Origin: Candidatus Sumerlaeota bacterium | Lineage (GTDB): Bacteria; Sumerlaeota; Sumerlaeia; MWCT01; JAUWMI01 | Length of the DNA stretch: 64,000 nucleotides | Direction: 5' to 3' | NCBI GenBank assembly: GCA_030613245.1 | Contig: JAUWMI010000001.1 | Span: forward strand, 186,001 to 250,000 | Part shown: in pieces, positions 63,492 through 64,000 of the stretch | Layout: each line of letters opens with the position of its first letter | Position numbering within the stretch: position 1 is the stretch's first letter | Program-made: the position numbers and the translations under genes | The notes under the pieces: model-generated | Seen by the model: only the letters and a program-made list of their open reading frames with translations | What the model was told of the DNA's origin: nothing | Databases searched by the model: none

Positions 63492-64000
63492 CTAACACGG
63501 CAACATTACCACCACGATTGTCCCTTTGTCGGGCTCGCTGCTAATCTCCATTTTCCCGCCGCAGCCTTCTACTATATTGCGGCTGATAAACAGCCCAAGA
63601 CCTGTGCCCGTTGGCTTGGTCGTAAAAAACGGATCGTAGATTGCTTTCAAATCGCGCGCCGGAATGCCGCAGCCGTCATCGCGGATCTCAATGGAAACTC
63701 GCCTGCGTTTGCGTTCCACCCGAATGGCAATTGTTCCACCTTGGGCAACCGCATCTTTTGCATTCAGCAGCAGATTGAGCAGAACCTGTCGAACACTCTT
63801 TTCGTCAATTTGCAGGAGCGGTAATGGCTCCTGATAGGTAGTTTGTACCGCAATCTGCTTCTTCTCCAGATCCTTTTTAAACAGCGTGATCACGGATTCA
63901 AACACCGACCTGATCTGAAAAGGTTGAACATCAGCAGGCACTGGTGGCTGCGAGAACGAGAGAAACTGTGTTATGAGCGTGTTGAGACGCTGGCATTCTC
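63492..64000 (-). CDS. Sensor histidine kinase, C-terminal part (5' partial)
   Basis: The frame is open to the end of the window: upstream of residue PADVQPF it reads ECQRLNTLITQFLSFSQPPV, the end of a dimerisation helix, so the gene continues beyond base 64000. The ATPase domain shows the N box (LLNLLLNAKDAVAQGG), G1 (IRDDGCGIP), F box (DPFFTTKP), and G2 (GTGLGLFISRNIVEGCGG). NtrB/AtoS-like transmitter pairing with the NtrC-type regulator downstream. Sensor domain not visible. Confidence 0.95.
   Translation of the reverse strand, partial: ECQRLNTLITQFLSFSQPPVPADVQPFQIRSVFESVITLFKKDLEKKQIAVQTTYQEPLPLLQIDEKSVRQVLLNLLLNAKDAVAQGGTIAIRVERKRRRVSIEIRDDGCGIPARDLKAIYDPFFTTKPTGTGLGLFISRNIVEGCGGKMEISSEPDKGTIVVVMLPC

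Noticed and set aside
62041-64000. Sigma-54 promoters controlled by the NtrC-type regulator
   Set aside because: Several TGGCAC words (for example near 5019 and 60617) lack the TTGC at the right spacing; none was convincing.

Overview
The window comes from a diderm, cell-wall-bearing bacterium. It has LpxI of lipid A synthesis, a periplasmic N-acetylmuramoyl-L-alanine amidase, a NagZ-type GH3 enzyme and several secreted TPR, FG-GAP and pseudopilin-like proteins. Standalone TCA enzymes (two-subunit class I fumarase, an LDH-like malate dehydrogenase, NADP-type isocitrate dehydrogenase), an NtrC-type two-component pair and heavy loads of REP/RAYT debris fit an uncultured diderm lineage (Sumerlaeota, Hydrogenedentota, Omnitrophota or deltaproteobacterial relatives). 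The sequence alone does not decide the phylum.

Layout: 1-5.9 kb has lpxI (5' end cut by the window), a secreted metzincin/beta-helix protein flanked by an intact yjbQ and a decayed yjbQ tail, and the two fumarase subunits. 6.4-12.7 kb is a plus-strand block of five exported proteins of unknown role with two copies of a 137-bp RAYT-transposase relic between them. 12.9-30.8 kb is a long, tightly packed minus-strand run: M50 protease, trpS, scpA, scpB, rluB, pheA, hisC-like, aroF, tyrA, two multi-TM glycosyltransferases, a DegT aminotransferase, a DPM1-like glycosyltransferase, galE and a serine-hydrolase/GH3 fusion. 31-36.5 kb holds a GT2, a flippase, mdh and icd. 36.9-43.4 kb is an accessory island: an orphan CARF/HEPN-like protein (Cas02710-like), a tandem 304-bp MITE-like repeat, a coiled-coil membrane protein, a GIY-YIG nuclease with the borders of an integron gene cassette, an FG-GAP/ASPIC protein, and three copies of a second RAYT 3'-end relic. 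43.8-49.8 kb is minus-strand envelope and housekeeping genes (TPR protein, amidase, ftsH, methyltransferase). 50.5-55.5 kb carries an MBL hydrolase, a GT2 and a complete nickel module (nikR-nikMN-nikQ-nikO). 55.8-64 kb has a GH94 phosphorylase, three uncharacterised proteins, and an NtrC-type regulator with its histidine kinase (cut by the window end).

The most interesting places are the orphan CARF/HEPN-like effector beside duplicated MITE-like DNA, and the GIY-YIG gene bounded by GTTAGGC/GCCTAAC core sites with a RAYT relic sitting inside the remains of its attC. Others are the five RAYT tail relics, the GTAGGGGC palindromes that supply the stop codons of two genes, a possible direct-repeat NikR operator, and a C-terminal W-x-[IL]-Y-x tail shared by two unrelated secreted proteins. 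I found no rRNA, tRNA, CRISPR array, cas1/cas2 or integrase gene.
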